From: Flavihumibacter solisilvae
GTDB lineage: Bacteria; Bacteroidota; Bacteroidia; Chitinophagales; Chitinophagaceae
NCBI RefSeq assembly: GCF_000814475.1
Contig: NZ_JSVC01000009.1
Span: 62,001 to 126,000, forward strand
Reading direction: 5' to 3'
DNA length: 64,000 bases
Part shown: positions 26,453-35,951 of the stretch, in pieces
How the letters are laid out: each line of letters begins with the position of its first letter
How positions within the stretch are numbered: the first letter of the stretch is position 1
Translations under genes and position numbers: made by a program
The notes under the pieces: model-generated
Databases searched by the model: none
Told to the model about the DNA's origin: nothing
The model's input: only the letters and a program-made list of their open reading frames with translations

Positions 26453-27960
26453 GCAATTATTTCATTGATCACTTTCCCGGCAACATCAGTGAGCCGGAAA
26501 GGTCGTCCCTGGAACGGATATGTAAATGTTTCGTGATTAAAACCAAGTTGATTCAGGATGGTTGCCTGTATATCATAGGCTTCCACTTTTCCTTTAATGG
26601 CATAATAACCAATTTCATCGGTTTCACCATAAGTAATTCCTTTTTTTATTCCACCACCTGCCATCCAGATGGTGAATGCATCGGTATGATGATCGCGGCC
26701 TTTGAATGGGTTCTGGGCTCCATTGCGGTTTTCCATCATTGGTGTGCGGCCGAATTCACCTCCCCATACCACCAGCGTTTCTTCGAGGAGTCCACGTTGC
26801 TTCAGGTCGAGCAGCAAAGCCGTTACGGGCTTGTCTATACTGCGGTATTTATTGATCATGCCTATGTTCAATGAGTTAGAAGCATTATCGCCATGAGCAT
26901 CCCAGCCCCAGTCAAAAAGCTGCACAAAACGAACACCTTTTTCTACCAGCTTACGGGCAAGTAACACGTTGTTCGCAAAACATGCTTCGCCTGGTTTTGT
27001 GCCATACATTTCATGGATATAAGAAGGCTCGTCGTTTATGTTCATGACTTCCGGTGCAGTGATCTGCATCCGGAAAGCCATTTCGTATTGAGAAATGCGC
27101 GACAGGATCTCCGGATCATTATACTCTTTATACTCCTGCATGTTAGCCGCATTGATCGCATCGACCGAGGCTCTGCGCACATTCCTGCTCATGCCATCCG
27201 GATCGTTTATAAACAGGACCGGATCTCCTTCGCTGCGACATTGAACGCCCTGGTATACAGAAGGCAGGAAGCCACTTCCCCAAACACTTTTACCTGCATC
27301 GGGAAAACTTCCGCCACTGGTTAACACAACGAAGCCAGGCAGGTTCTGGTTGTCGGTACCAAGTCCATATGTCACCCAGCTGCCAATGCTTGGCCTGCCG
27401 AGCCGCGGACTGCCTGTGTGCATCAGTAACTGTGCGGGCGCATGATTGAACTGATCTGTTGTAACAGCCTTCAGGAAAGAAACTTCATCCACAACCGTTG
27501 AAAAATGCGGAAGGTTTTCGCTTACCCACGAGCCTGATTGTCCGTGCCGGCTGAATTTGGCCTGCGGCCCAAGCATTTTTGGGACACCCCTGATGAATGC
27601 GAATTGTTTTCCTTCCATGAGTGACGGCGGGCAATCCTGGCCATCCATCTTCATCAATTCGGGTTTGTAGTCAAATAATTCAAGCTGCGACGGCGCTCCC
27701 GCCATGTGGAGGTAAATAACACTTCTTGCTTTCCCTGCAAATGGTGGTGATTTGGGTAACAATGGATGAGCCGGATCAAAAGCAACAGCTGTGGTTGCAG
27801 GCAAGGAATTGTTGCCACAACCACCAATCATATAACCAATTGCAAGTGCGCCAAGTCCCATGGCACTTTCCCTGATAAAATGCCGCCTGGTGTGCAACCT
27901 GAGTTGCGCCTCCCGGGCCTCCCCCGCCATTCGCTGATCAATGAGTTCCTGCCTGGTCAT
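26449..27960 (-). CDS. Tat-exported DUF1501 protein
   Basis: 503 residues. A twin-arginine signal 'HTRRHFIRESAMGLGALAIG' lies at about 24-43. The rest matches DUF1501 throughout: 'ARSVIYLHMAGAPSQLELFD', 'KFSRHGQSGSWVSENLPH', 'VVWGGEFGRTPMMENRNG' and 'GRDHHTDAFTIWMAGGGIK'. DUF1501 is usually grouped with alkaline-phosphatase-like hydrolases, and its Asp/His-rich segments could bind metal, but no activity is known. In Planctomycetes, Verrucomicrobia and Bacteroidota the gene is typically next to a DUF1549/DUF1553 cytochrome, exactly as here (13 bp upstream). Confidence 0.94.
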   Translation of the reverse strand: MTRQELIDQRMAGEAREAQLRLHTRRHFIRESAMGLGALAIGYMIGGCGNNSLPATTAVAFDPAHPLLPKSPPFAGKARSVIYLHMAGAPSQLELFDYKPELMKMDGQDCPPSLMEGKQFAFIRGVPKMLGPQAKFSRHGQSGSWVSENLPHFSTVVDEVSFLKAVTTDQFNHAPAQLLMHTGSPRLGRPSIGSWVTYGLGTDNQNLPGFVVLTSGGSFPDAGKSVWGSGFLPSVYQGVQCRSEGDPVLFINDPDGMSRNVRRASVDAINAANMQEYKEYNDPEILSRISQYEMAFRMQITAPEVMNINDEPSYIHEMYGTKPGEACFANNVLLARKLVEKGVRFVQLFDWGWDAHGDNASNSLNIGMINKYRSIDKPVTALLLDLKQRGLLEETLVVWGGEFGRTPMMENRNGAQNPFKGRDHHTDAFTIWMAGGGIKKGITYGETDEIGYYAIKGKVEAYDIQATILNQLGFNHETFTYPFQGRPFRLTDVAGKVINEIIA

Positions 27961-27973
27961 AAAAACTATTTAC

Positions 27974-30712
27974 TCAGTTCTTCATAATAACTTCATCCAG
28001 GTTCAACATAGCATTGGCCACAACCACTAGCGCTGCCGTTTGCGGATTATTATTCTCATCCAGCAATCCTGTCATTTCACAGGTTCTATCCTTGTCATTC
28101 CTGAAATCTTTCAGGGCCTTGTCATACAGTTCAAGGAACAGTTCCAGTTTGGCAGCCGGCATGTTTCTATACAGCAATAATGTATAACCAGTTGCAATCT
28201 GTTTAGCAGGATCCTGTCCCGCCACCTTTTTCATCCGGAAAGCAAATTGCCGTGAAAGATCAAGATATGCAGAGTCATTAAGGGTTACCAAAGCCTGTAA
28301 GGGTGTGTTGGTCCTGATTCTCCTGGCACTGCAGACATTCCGCTGTGCGCCGTCGAAACTTATCATAGACGGATACGGCGAACTACGCTTCCAGTATGTG
28401 TATATAGCCCTGCGGTATTGATCTTCGCCCGTACTTTTCTCCCAACGTGCATCGTTATACGGTGACAGCCAGATGCCGTCAGGCTGCCAGGGCATCACGG
28501 GTTTTCCAAACATCTTTACGCTCAGTTTCCCGCTAGCCTGCAGCGCCTGGTCACGCACCTGTTCAGCTGTTAACCGGACCCTTGCGCCTCTTGCATAAAA
28601 CCTGTTGAAGAAATCCTTTTCCTTTATCTCATCAGTAAGGCGTGAATCCTGCCGGTAGGTTGCGCTCATAACCATTTCTTTAAGCAGGGATTTAAGACTC
28701 CAACGGTATTCATGCACCAGTCTATAACTCAGGTAGTCGAGCAGCTGCTGGTGCGTTGGAGCTATGCCCTGCGTGCCCATGTCTTCAAGTGTTTCCACAA
28801 TGCCCGTACCAAACAGTTGTTCCCACAATCGATTTACGATAGTCCGGGCTACCAGCGGGTTCTTATCGCTGGTAATCCATTGTGCAAGTCCTGCCCGGTT
28901 TGCCGGGGCATTCTCCGGCATGGCGTATTGCAGGGCGGCGGGAACTGCCGGGGTCACTTCTTTCCCGGGCGTCCGGAAATTTCCCCTTTCAAAGACCTGC
29001 GTTTTTCGCGCCAGGTTCGCTGGGTTTTCCAGCATGATGGGTGTTCCGGGAACCGGGGCCTCAAGCAGTTGACGGTAGACGTCATGATATTTACTGTATT
29101 CTTTTGTTCCTTTCCCCGGCAATTTCACGCTTGCCGCTATCCAACCGAAAGACATTCCGTCTTCATATTTCCCCTTTGGCATCAGGGAATTTTCATAACT
29201 GAGATAAATGTCATGGACTCCCTGTTGCGTTGAAAACCCGGTATATCCATATTGCCAGTTTGCCGATGGTTTAATTGTGTAAACAGCGATTACAGGTCCG
29301 TGGATGGAATCTTTACGGAATGTCAGCTTCCCTCCCTTCCGCTGTGAATAAAACTGCCAGATGAACTGATCGTTTCCGCTGAGGTCCATATTTCGGATCC
29401 GGGCTATTGAATGGTTCCGTAACAACAACCCGTGATTGTTCAAAATGATAACGGCATTGACCAGGCTGTCCGCAGTTGTGGAATTGATGGCAGGCTGATG
29501 TGTCCGGATGAGCCATTCAATTTGCTGTGATCTTTCTTTCGATGAGTGCCGGCTGACCCAATCAGACAGGTCATTGAGTTGGCGCTGCATTGTGTCCGTG
29601 AACTGACGCATTACCGGGAACTCCTCATCAATGTCTTCATCACGGGTATTATTGAAATAGGCCAGGAATTTATAGTATTCATCATGTTTGAATGGGTCAT
29701 AAGGATGACTGTGACATTGCACACATGAAAAGGTTGTACCCATGATCGCTTCCCAGGTGGTATTGACCCTGTCTGTCACTGCTGCCACGCGGAATTCTTC
29801 ATTGTCGGTACCTCCTTCGTCATTGGTCATGGTATTGCGGTGAAATGCTGTTGCAATAAAATCCTCACCCGATGCACCCGGTAACAGATCCCCGGCAATC
29901 TGCGCTGTAAGGAACCGGTCATATGGCATGTCTTCATTAAATGCTTTGATTACCCAGTCACGGTATTGCCAAATCGACCGGCCTCCATCAGATTCATATC
30001 CTTTTGTATCGGCATACCGTGCAAGATCCAGCCACATAGAAGTCCAACGCTCGCCGAATTGCGGGCTGGCAAGTAATGAGTCGACTAATATTTCATACGA
30101 TTGTCCGCTATTGTTTTGCAGGTAATTCCTGCATATACTATCTGAAGGATAGATACCGATAAGGTCAAGGCTAACGCGGCGTAACAAGGTAGCTTTTGGA
30201 GCTTCGGAAGAAGGTGTTATTTTTTCCCCGTTGAGTTTTTGCAGGATGTACTTATCGATGTCATTCTTTACCCAGGGATCTTCTATCCCGGGAACAGCAG
30301 TCTGTTTTACCGGCAGGTAAGCCCAATGATCGCCCCACTTCGCTCCTTCCCTTATCCAGCGTTTCAGTGTTTTTATTTCTTCATGGGATAATGGCTCGTG
30401 TTTATACGGCATTCTCTCCTCTTCATCGTTGGAAGTAATGCGGCGGATCATCTCGCTTGACCCGGGATCTCCCGGAATTATCGCTGGTTTACCTGACTCG
30501 GTCGCTGCAAGCGCTTCCTCACGGAATAATACACTAAAGCCGGCCTTTGCCCTGACACCACCATGACATGTGATACATTTCTTGTTAAGGATTGGTTTTA
30601 CCTGGGAGCTAAAGTCAACCGGTGAAGGACGCAAAAAAGCTACTGCGCAGGTTATGAGTACGATCATTCCCACAATCACGAGCAACTTTTTCCTGGTGAA
30701 GAAAAGCTTCAA
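27974..30712 (-). CDS. Di-haem PSCyt1-DUF1549-DUF1553 protein
   Basis: 912 residues. A signal anchor (about 9-27) precedes the PSCyt1 haem domain with CITCH at 46-50 and 'GDPGSSEMIRRI' and 'MPYKHEPLSHEEIKTLKRWI' behind it. DUF1549 (about 147-355) ends in a second haem motif, CVQCH at 330-334, followed by 'SHPYDPFKHDEYY'. A beta-rich insert (about 400-560) leads to DUF1553 (about 600-890, 'NPLVARTIVNRLWEQLFGTG', 'PTHQQLLDYLSYRL', 'RLTAEQVRDQALQASG'). The architecture is best known from Planctomycetes. Function is unproven; a periplasmic oxidoreductase or electron carrier is likely from the haems. It is followed directly by DUF1501. Confidence 0.95.
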   Translation of the reverse strand: MKLFFTRKKLLVIVGMIVLITCAVAFLRPSPVDFSSQVKPILNKKCITCHGGVRAKAGFSVLFREEALAATESGKPAIIPGDPGSSEMIRRITSNDEEERMPYKHEPLSHEEIKTLKRWIREGAKWGDHWAYLPVKQTAVPGIEDPWVKNDIDKYILQKLNGEKITPSSEAPKATLLRRVSLDLIGIYPSDSICRNYLQNNSGQSYEILVDSLLASPQFGERWTSMWLDLARYADTKGYESDGGRSIWQYRDWVIKAFNEDMPYDRFLTAQIAGDLLPGASGEDFIATAFHRNTMTNDEGGTDNEEFRVAAVTDRVNTTWEAIMGTTFSCVQCHSHPYDPFKHDEYYKFLAYFNNTRDEDIDEEFPVMRQFTDTMQRQLNDLSDWVSRHSSKERSQQIEWLIRTHQPAINSTTADSLVNAVIILNNHGLLLRNHSIARIRNMDLSGNDQFIWQFYSQRKGGKLTFRKDSIHGPVIAVYTIKPSANWQYGYTGFSTQQGVHDIYLSYENSLMPKGKYEDGMSFGWIAASVKLPGKGTKEYSKYHDVYRQLLEAPVPGTPIMLENPANLARKTQVFERGNFRTPGKEVTPAVPAALQYAMPENAPANRAGLAQWITSDKNPLVARTIVNRLWEQLFGTGIVETLEDMGTQGIAPTHQQLLDYLSYRLVHEYRWSLKSLLKEMVMSATYRQDSRLTDEIKEKDFFNRFYARGARVRLTAEQVRDQALQASGKLSVKMFGKPVMPWQPDGIWLSPYNDARWEKSTGEDQYRRAIYTYWKRSSPYPSMISFDGAQRNVCSARRIRTNTPLQALVTLNDSAYLDLSRQFAFRMKKVAGQDPAKQIATGYTLLLYRNMPAAKLELFLELYDKALKDFRNDKDRTCEMTGLLDENNNPQTAALVVVANAMLNLDEVIMKN

Positions 30713-30741
30713 GGCAACCGTTAATACCCAAATTTAAAACA

Positions 30742-32802
30742 TTAACGGGGCTCTGAAAACAGGATCCCGGCGGGTAGCAGATCCTTTTGTCCACCATTCG
30801 GACTCCAGTATACTTTCAGCTCATTGCCACCGCCGCTGTCAAAGTACACCACCCTGATCCGGTGATAGCCCTTTTTAAGTGCGGCCACTCCCGACTTTTC
30901 CACCGAACCATGTTCGCCGTCGTTGTTAACTGTTTCCTGGTCATTAATATACAGTTTGCTGCCATCGTCCGAAAGGGTGAAAAATTCATAAATCCCGTCG
31001 GCCTTGATGTTTATATATCCATCGAAAGAGAGTGCATATTTTTCTGCACGTACTTTAACCTTTTCCGAAATTTCACTGGCAGTACCCTGTTTGACCGGTT
31101 TGGATGTTTCGATGGAATTCAACGTAATTTTTCCTTCAGGCTCGAAATATTTCCAGCTGATACCGGGCGACAGCTTTTTCCGTTTCACCGGCTTCTGCCA
31201 TTCATAACGTTTCACCTCGTTGCTTACCGTATTGCTTGGCAGCTGGTCATGACGGAATCTTTTTGCCTTGATGGTAGCAGATCTTTCCAGTGCGACAGGT
31301 CCCATATAGAGGATTGAACTATCATTTGGCTCTGTGCCGTCAGTGGTATACCGGATCTCATCGTGGTTTGTGGTAGCGGTGGTAAACTGGATGATTGGCT
31401 GCAGGGAACCATCGGGGTACAGGACATTCATAACAGGCTTCTCTGCAAATGTGCCGAAGTCCAGGATCTTGATGGCATAGGCATAAGGCGAAGAATAACT
31501 GTTCGGATCATACTCAGGCAGATTGATAACAAGATTACCTGATTCATTACGGTATGAAACGTGTTCATTGGTTGCCAGCATCCTTACAAGTGTACCGTTG
31601 GGAAGCGTGAGATTCTTTAAAGTCAGCTTCCGGTCTGACGGATATTTTGGAAAGATCACATACAGTGAATTCGTTTTGCTGTTCCAGGTGTAATACAGAT
31701 CGCGGCCCTGTGATGGGGTGCGCCAGCGGGATGTGCCATAGATTGCCTCACCGTTTACTTTCAGCCAGTCACCAATCTGCAGTAATCTTTCCTGCATGAT
31801 CGGTGGAATTTTACCGTGTTCATCGGGTCCGATATCGAGCAGGAAATTTCCGCCCCTGCTGACTTTGTCCACCAGCGCTACGACCAATGATTGCGTAGAA
31901 TTATAATCCCATGCATCTTCACCACGATTATAACCATAGCTGTGCCCCATTCCCCTGCTCTCTTCGAAGGCGTGATTCTCGAAGTCAAGGTCGGGCTGGT
32001 ATTCCGGTGTATATACACTTCCGTGATGAAAGCGAACCCCACTTCCCCAACGATCGTAGGTTACGATGCTGTTACGCACGGGGCTTTCATTGTATAACCA
32101 GGCAAGGAATTCCTGGCTTCTCCAGGTTTCGGCCGGAGCATCCCACTCACCATCAGTCCAGAAGACATCGGGCTTATAGGTATTGACCAGTTCTTTCATT
32201 TGCGGCCACATATGCTCGTTGACATATCGCGTCCTGTCCGTTTTCCATAACGGGTTGTACCATTCATAGAGTGAATAATACATTCCGGGACGTACCGACG
32301 TTTTTCTTACCGCAGCAAACAGTTCTCCTAAAAGATCACGGTTGGGCCCTGTTTCTTTTGCATTCCAGGGAAAGCCCCAGGTCTGGCTGGCAGTTTTGCT
32401 GGGCCAAAGACAATAACCATCGTGGTGTTTGCTTGTTAATACAATATATTTCGCACCGGATCTTTCAAAAAGACTGGCCCATTCATCCGGGTTAAATAAC
32501 TCCGCTTTGAAATCTTTGGCCAAATCATAGTAAGAGCGGTTGCCGAACCTCGCTTTATGATATTTAATCCTTGCCGTATCGCCCGATTCCAAACCATTCT
32601 GATACCACTCCGCATACTGGGTTTTGCCGCTCCATCCCGGGACAGAATAAACGCCCCAATGAATAAAAATTCCAAATTTGTCGTGGCTGAACCAGTCAGG
32701 AACTTTGCGTTTGTCGAGACTTTCCCAATCGGGCTGAAAGGTCTGTGCAACGGCGCATAAACCGGAACCCATGATCAGGATGGCAAGGAATATTTTTTTC
32801 AT
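30742..32802 (-). CDS. Alpha-L-fucosidase (GH29) with CHB_HEX_C and PA14-like C-terminal domains
   Basis: 686 residues. ATG 32802 gives a signal peptide 'MKKIFLAILIMGSGLCAVAQ'; the frame extends 44 codons further but without a plausible leader. The GH29 catalytic barrel (about 25-340) has 'FGIFIHWGVYSVPGW', 'SKHHDGYCLW' and the nucleophile Asp217 in 'PDVFWTDGEW'. A chitobiase-type C-terminal domain ('IRYTTDGTEPNDSSILYMG') and a PA14-like domain ('YINIKADGIYEFFTLSDDGS') follow, both common carbohydrate-contact modules. It should release terminal alpha-L-fucose in the periplasm or outside. It lies between a TIM-barrel gene and the cytochrome gene. Confidence 0.95.
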   Translation of the reverse strand: MKKIFLAILIMGSGLCAVAQTFQPDWESLDKRKVPDWFSHDKFGIFIHWGVYSVPGWSGKTQYAEWYQNGLESGDTARIKYHKARFGNRSYYDLAKDFKAELFNPDEWASLFERSGAKYIVLTSKHHDGYCLWPSKTASQTWGFPWNAKETGPNRDLLGELFAAVRKTSVRPGMYYSLYEWYNPLWKTDRTRYVNEHMWPQMKELVNTYKPDVFWTDGEWDAPAETWRSQEFLAWLYNESPVRNSIVTYDRWGSGVRFHHGSVYTPEYQPDLDFENHAFEESRGMGHSYGYNRGEDAWDYNSTQSLVVALVDKVSRGGNFLLDIGPDEHGKIPPIMQERLLQIGDWLKVNGEAIYGTSRWRTPSQGRDLYYTWNSKTNSLYVIFPKYPSDRKLTLKNLTLPNGTLVRMLATNEHVSYRNESGNLVINLPEYDPNSYSSPYAYAIKILDFGTFAEKPVMNVLYPDGSLQPIIQFTTATTNHDEIRYTTDGTEPNDSSILYMGPVALERSATIKAKRFRHDQLPSNTVSNEVKRYEWQKPVKRKKLSPGISWKYFEPEGKITLNSIETSKPVKQGTASEISEKVKVRAEKYALSFDGYINIKADGIYEFFTLSDDGSKLYINDQETVNNDGEHGSVEKSGVAALKKGYHRIRVVYFDSGGGNELKVYWSPNGGQKDLLPAGILFSEPR

Positions 32803-32842
32803 GTAATGCGGACTTCGGGTTATAGGAAAAGGTAAAGGGAAA

Positions 32843-33769
32843 TTAAAAAGTATCTGCTTCCCGGTAGGCTTTGATAAGCGCAAGTTCACCCTCTTTGCCG
32901 GCACCTGCATTTCCATGTTCCATTCCGAGTACACCTTTATATCCCTTTCCGTGAATATGTTTGAAAATGTTGCGGTAGTTCATTTCACCTGTTCCCGGTT
33001 CATTACGGCCAGGATTATCCCCGATCTGGAAATATGGGGTCTCGCTCCATGTCCGGTCAATGTTCTTGATGATATCGCCTTCATTGCGCTGCATGTGGTA
33101 CATATCAAAAAGAAACTTGCACGACGGACTGTTTACTGCCTGGCAGATCATGAAGGTCTGGTCCGAATGACGTAAAAACAGGTCCGGGTTGTCGCTAAGT
33201 GCTTCAAGAACCATAACTAGCCCGTGAGGTGCCAGTATGTCGGATGCCTTTCTCAGTGCATTGATAACATTTGATGTCTGGAATTCGGTTGACAGGCTGC
33301 GGTCATAGTTTCCCGGAACCACAGTCATCCATTTTGCACCGCATCTTTTAGCAACTTCAACAGCTTCCTTACAATCTTTGATCATCAGGTCCAGGAACTC
33401 CTGCTTGCCGGTAGTGAGGGAAGTCTTCCAATGCCAGTTCTGTGAAGTAATAACAAAAACGCCCATAGTCATTCCCAGCTTTGCAAGGGTTTCACCGATC
33501 TTTTTCTGATCTGCCACTGACCTTGACATCATGCCATTATCTTCAATCGCCCTGAAGCCCATGCTGTGCCCAAATTTAATCTGTTCAACGAAGTCATTTC
33601 CCGCATGGTTTTTAAACATCCCGTCGTGAAAGGCATAATTCAACTGGAAAGGTTTCTCAGCTGCGAGATCTTCCAACCTTAATTTATCATTTTTGGCCAT
33701 AGCTGATGCGGATGTAAAAAGTGCGCCACCTGCGAGCAGTGACTGCTGAACAAATTTTCTTCTTTGCAT
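32843..33769 (-). CDS. Exported TIM-barrel protein (hydroxypyruvate-isomerase-like)
   Basis: 308 residues with a signal that is Tat-like ('MQRRKFVQQSLLAGGALF'). The barrel resembles the Hyi/OtnI group: 'VLEALSDNPDLFLRHSDQT', 'FLFDMYHMQRNEGDIIKNI' and 'GVLGMEHGNAGAGKEGELA' include the expected Glu, Asp-x-His and C-terminal Glu. Known relatives interconvert hydroxypyruvate or act on keto sugars, but these are cytoplasmic; here export points to a different substrate. It is the first gene of the operon, facing apbE across 55 bp. Confidence 0.9.
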   Translation of the reverse strand: MQRRKFVQQSLLAGGALFTSASAMAKNDKLRLEDLAAEKPFQLNYAFHDGMFKNHAGNDFVEQIKFGHSMGFRAIEDNGMMSRSVADQKKIGETLAKLGMTMGVFVITSQNWHWKTSLTTGKQEFLDLMIKDCKEAVEVAKRCGAKWMTVVPGNYDRSLSTEFQTSNVINALRKASDILAPHGLVMVLEALSDNPDLFLRHSDQTFMICQAVNSPSCKFLFDMYHMQRNEGDIIKNIDRTWSETPYFQIGDNPGRNEPGTGEMNYRNIFKHIHGKGYKGVLGMEHGNAGAGKEGELALIKAYREADTF

Positions 33770-33824
33770 GCAAATCGGTTTGAGTCTTAAATTTACCGGG
33801 TTTCCGTTTTAAAAAGTAAATATA

Positions 33825-34865
33825 TTGTTTAACAGGTTAATTTTTGCTGCGCTTCTGTTAATTACCACCTGTAACTGTGGGGCACAAACGCAGATCAACG
33901 ATAATCTTCACCTACAGAGATTTCGTTTTACAGAACAAAAGATGGGATCTCCATTCGGGATCACTATGTATGCTCGTGACAGCTTACAGGCAGCGACGAT
34001 TTCACAACGTTGCTTCAGCCTGGTCGATTCGCTTGTGCTGATCTTCAGTGACTATATCGACAGCAGTGAAGTAAACAGGTTATGCGCAACGGCAGGCAAA
34101 CCGGGGCAGTACTTCATTGTGTCGCCGGCGTTATTCGAACTGCTGGAAATTTCCCTGCAGGCATACCGCCTCAGCGAAAGAAGTTTCGATATCACGTTAG
34201 GTCCATTGTCACGCCTCTGGCGCCGTGCAAGAAAAGAAAAACAATGGCCAGCTGACTCAACGGTGACTGCAAAACTGCAGCTTATCGGGTCAGACAAGAT
34301 TGTCCTGGATGCCAGGACACGAAAGGTTGTGCTCCTGGAAGAATATATGCAGCTTGACTTTGGGGGAATTGCACAGGGCTATATTGCCGACCAGGTAATC
34401 AGGTTGATTTCTTCTGCGGGAATCACTGGTGCGCTTGTAGATGTTTCCGGCGATATCATCTGTATCGGCACACCACCAGGGGCGGCCGGATGGAACATTG
34501 GAATCAATGTGCCGGATAATGGTGAGCAACTTTTGACCAAGACTCTGCATATTCAGAATAAAGCAGTGACGACTTCAGGAAACATTTACCAGTATATGGT
34601 CCATGACGGTAAAAAATATTCACATGTGATCGATCCGCGAACCGGTTATGGCCTTACCAGCAGCCGGAATGTTACAGTTATCGCAAACGATTGCACTACC
34701 GCCGACTGGCTCACAAAAGCATGCAGCATAATGCCGCTAAAAAAAGCCAGGAAGCTCTCAAAGCGGCTACAGGCGGGCTTTTTGATCGCCGAACTGGAAA
34801 ACGGAAAACTGAAAACATATAGTAACCGGTTGTTCCGGAACTACTGGAAGCAATCTGCCCCGTAA
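33825..34865 (+). CDS. apbE: FAD:protein FMN transferase ApbE
   Basis: 346 residues. The N-terminal 'RLIFAALLLITTCNCGAQ' is a signal, possibly with a lipobox Cys. The ApbE core is clear: 'MGSPFGITMYARDS', 'RSFDITLGPLSRLWR', 'MQLDFGGIAQGYIADQV', 'DVSGDIICIG', 'YSHVIDPRTGYGLTSSRN' and the metal-site region 'TTADWLTKACSIM'. ApbE attaches FMN covalently to a Thr in extracytoplasmic flavoproteins. No FMN-binding partner is in view. Upstream the frame is closed by TAA at 33810 and there is no ATG, so TTG 33825 is the start. Confidence 0.93.
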   Translation: MFNRLIFAALLLITTCNCGAQTQINDNLHLQRFRFTEQKMGSPFGITMYARDSLQAATISQRCFSLVDSLVLIFSDYIDSSEVNRLCATAGKPGQYFIVSPALFELLEISLQAYRLSERSFDITLGPLSRLWRRARKEKQWPADSTVTAKLQLIGSDKIVLDARTRKVVLLEEYMQLDFGGIAQGYIADQVIRLISSAGITGALVDVSGDIICIGTPPGAAGWNIGINVPDNGEQLLTKTLHIQNKAVTTSGNIYQYMVHDGKKYSHVIDPRTGYGLTSSRNVTVIANDCTTADWLTKACSIMPLKKARKLSKRLQAGFLIAELENGKLKTYSNRLFRNYWKQSAP

Positions 34866-34908
34866 CTAATTATAACTTATCTTGGGAAAATTATTAATCG
34901 AATTTGTT

Positions 34909-35886
34909 GTGAGAAGATCTCTATTAACCTCTGCCACATCACTCGTTTTTGTCAGCCTTGCTTTTCCACTTTTTTCATCTGCGCAAAGCAGTGAATCCTT
35001 TAAGGCATACAAGCAATCCATTCCCGGTTCAGACATCAGTTTTGAAATGGTTCCGATTCCCGCCGGCGACTTCACTCCCGGTAGCCCGGTTTCGGAAAAG
35101 GACCGGAATAAAGATGAAGGACCTGGTAAAACCGTACGCTTATCTGCATTCTGGATGGCTTCGATGGAAGTAAGCCGTGATGCATTTGATGTGTTTTACA
35201 AAGATGACAAAACTAGCCAGAATTCTGCGGTGGACGCAGTTACGCGTCCTAGTCCCCAATATATCGATTTCAGCCTGGGGATGGGCAAAGAAGGCGGATA
35301 CCCTGTAAATAGTCTCAGTCAATATGCAGCACTGATGTATTGTCGCTGGCTGTACGAAAAAACGGGCACTTTTTACCGGCTGCCGACAGAGCTGGAATGG
35401 GAATATGCCTGCAGGGCCGGTGCAAGCGGGAAATATTATTTCGGTAACGACGAAAAGCAATTGGCACAGTACGCATGGTACAGTAGTAATAGCGAGAATA
35501 AATTTCATAAGAGCGGCCAGAAAAAACCAAATGCATGGGGACTTTATGACATGCTCGGAAATGTGAGTGAGTGGACGCTCGATCACTACAATGAAGATGC
35601 CCTTGCAAAATTGGAGAAAGGGGTCACTGACCCAAAGCCACCATTCAGTTCTTCCCGTTATCCGAAAGTGCTGAAAGGAGGTGGATTTAGCGATGAGGCT
35701 ACCACCCTTCGCTGTGCCGGAAGGATAAAATCAGATCCCTCTTGGAATCGCCGGGATCCCCAGATCCCAAAGAGCAAGTGGTGGCTTACCGATGCCGGTT
35801 CCGTCGGATTCCGCATTGTAAGGCCGCAGCAGCAGCCGACACCGGAAGCAGCAAAAGCCTTCTTTGAGCAATATTTAGGTAAATAA
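34909..35886 (+). CDS. SUMF1/formylglycine-generating-enzyme-fold protein, catalytic Cys pair absent
   Basis: 325 residues from GTG 34909, which gives a good signal peptide 'RRSLLTSATSLVFVSLAFPL'; TTG 34882 is the alternative. The fold is typical: 'FEMVPIPAGDFTPGSPVSE', 'YPVNSLSQYAALMYCRWLYE', 'YRLPTELEWEYACRAGASG', 'MLGNVSEWTLDHY' and 'GFRIV' at the end. In true formylglycine-generating enzymes the GGS segment carries two catalytic cysteines. Here the segment is 'KGGGFSDEATTLRCAGRI', with only the more distal Cys, so sulfatase activation is unlikely. It may instead be a structural or ligand-binding relative, as GldK/GldJ are. Confidence 0.88.
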   Translation: MRRSLLTSATSLVFVSLAFPLFSSAQSSESFKAYKQSIPGSDISFEMVPIPAGDFTPGSPVSEKDRNKDEGPGKTVRLSAFWMASMEVSRDAFDVFYKDDKTSQNSAVDAVTRPSPQYIDFSLGMGKEGGYPVNSLSQYAALMYCRWLYEKTGTFYRLPTELEWEYACRAGASGKYYFGNDEKQLAQYAWYSSNSENKFHKSGQKKPNAWGLYDMLGNVSEWTLDHYNEDALAKLEKGVTDPKPPFSSSRYPKVLKGGGFSDEATTLRCAGRIKSDPSWNRRDPQIPKSKWWLTDAGSVGFRIVRPQQQPTPEAAKAFFEQYLGK

Positions 35887-35951
35887 GAGTAAAAAAGTAC
35901 AACAGCTGGCGCCCAAAATTCAATATTTTAGACAATACATAAATCCTGAAC

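Noticed and set aside
34882-34908. TTG 34882 as start of the SUMF1-like gene
   Set aside because: GTG 34909 gives a better signal peptide, though the TTG cannot be excluded.
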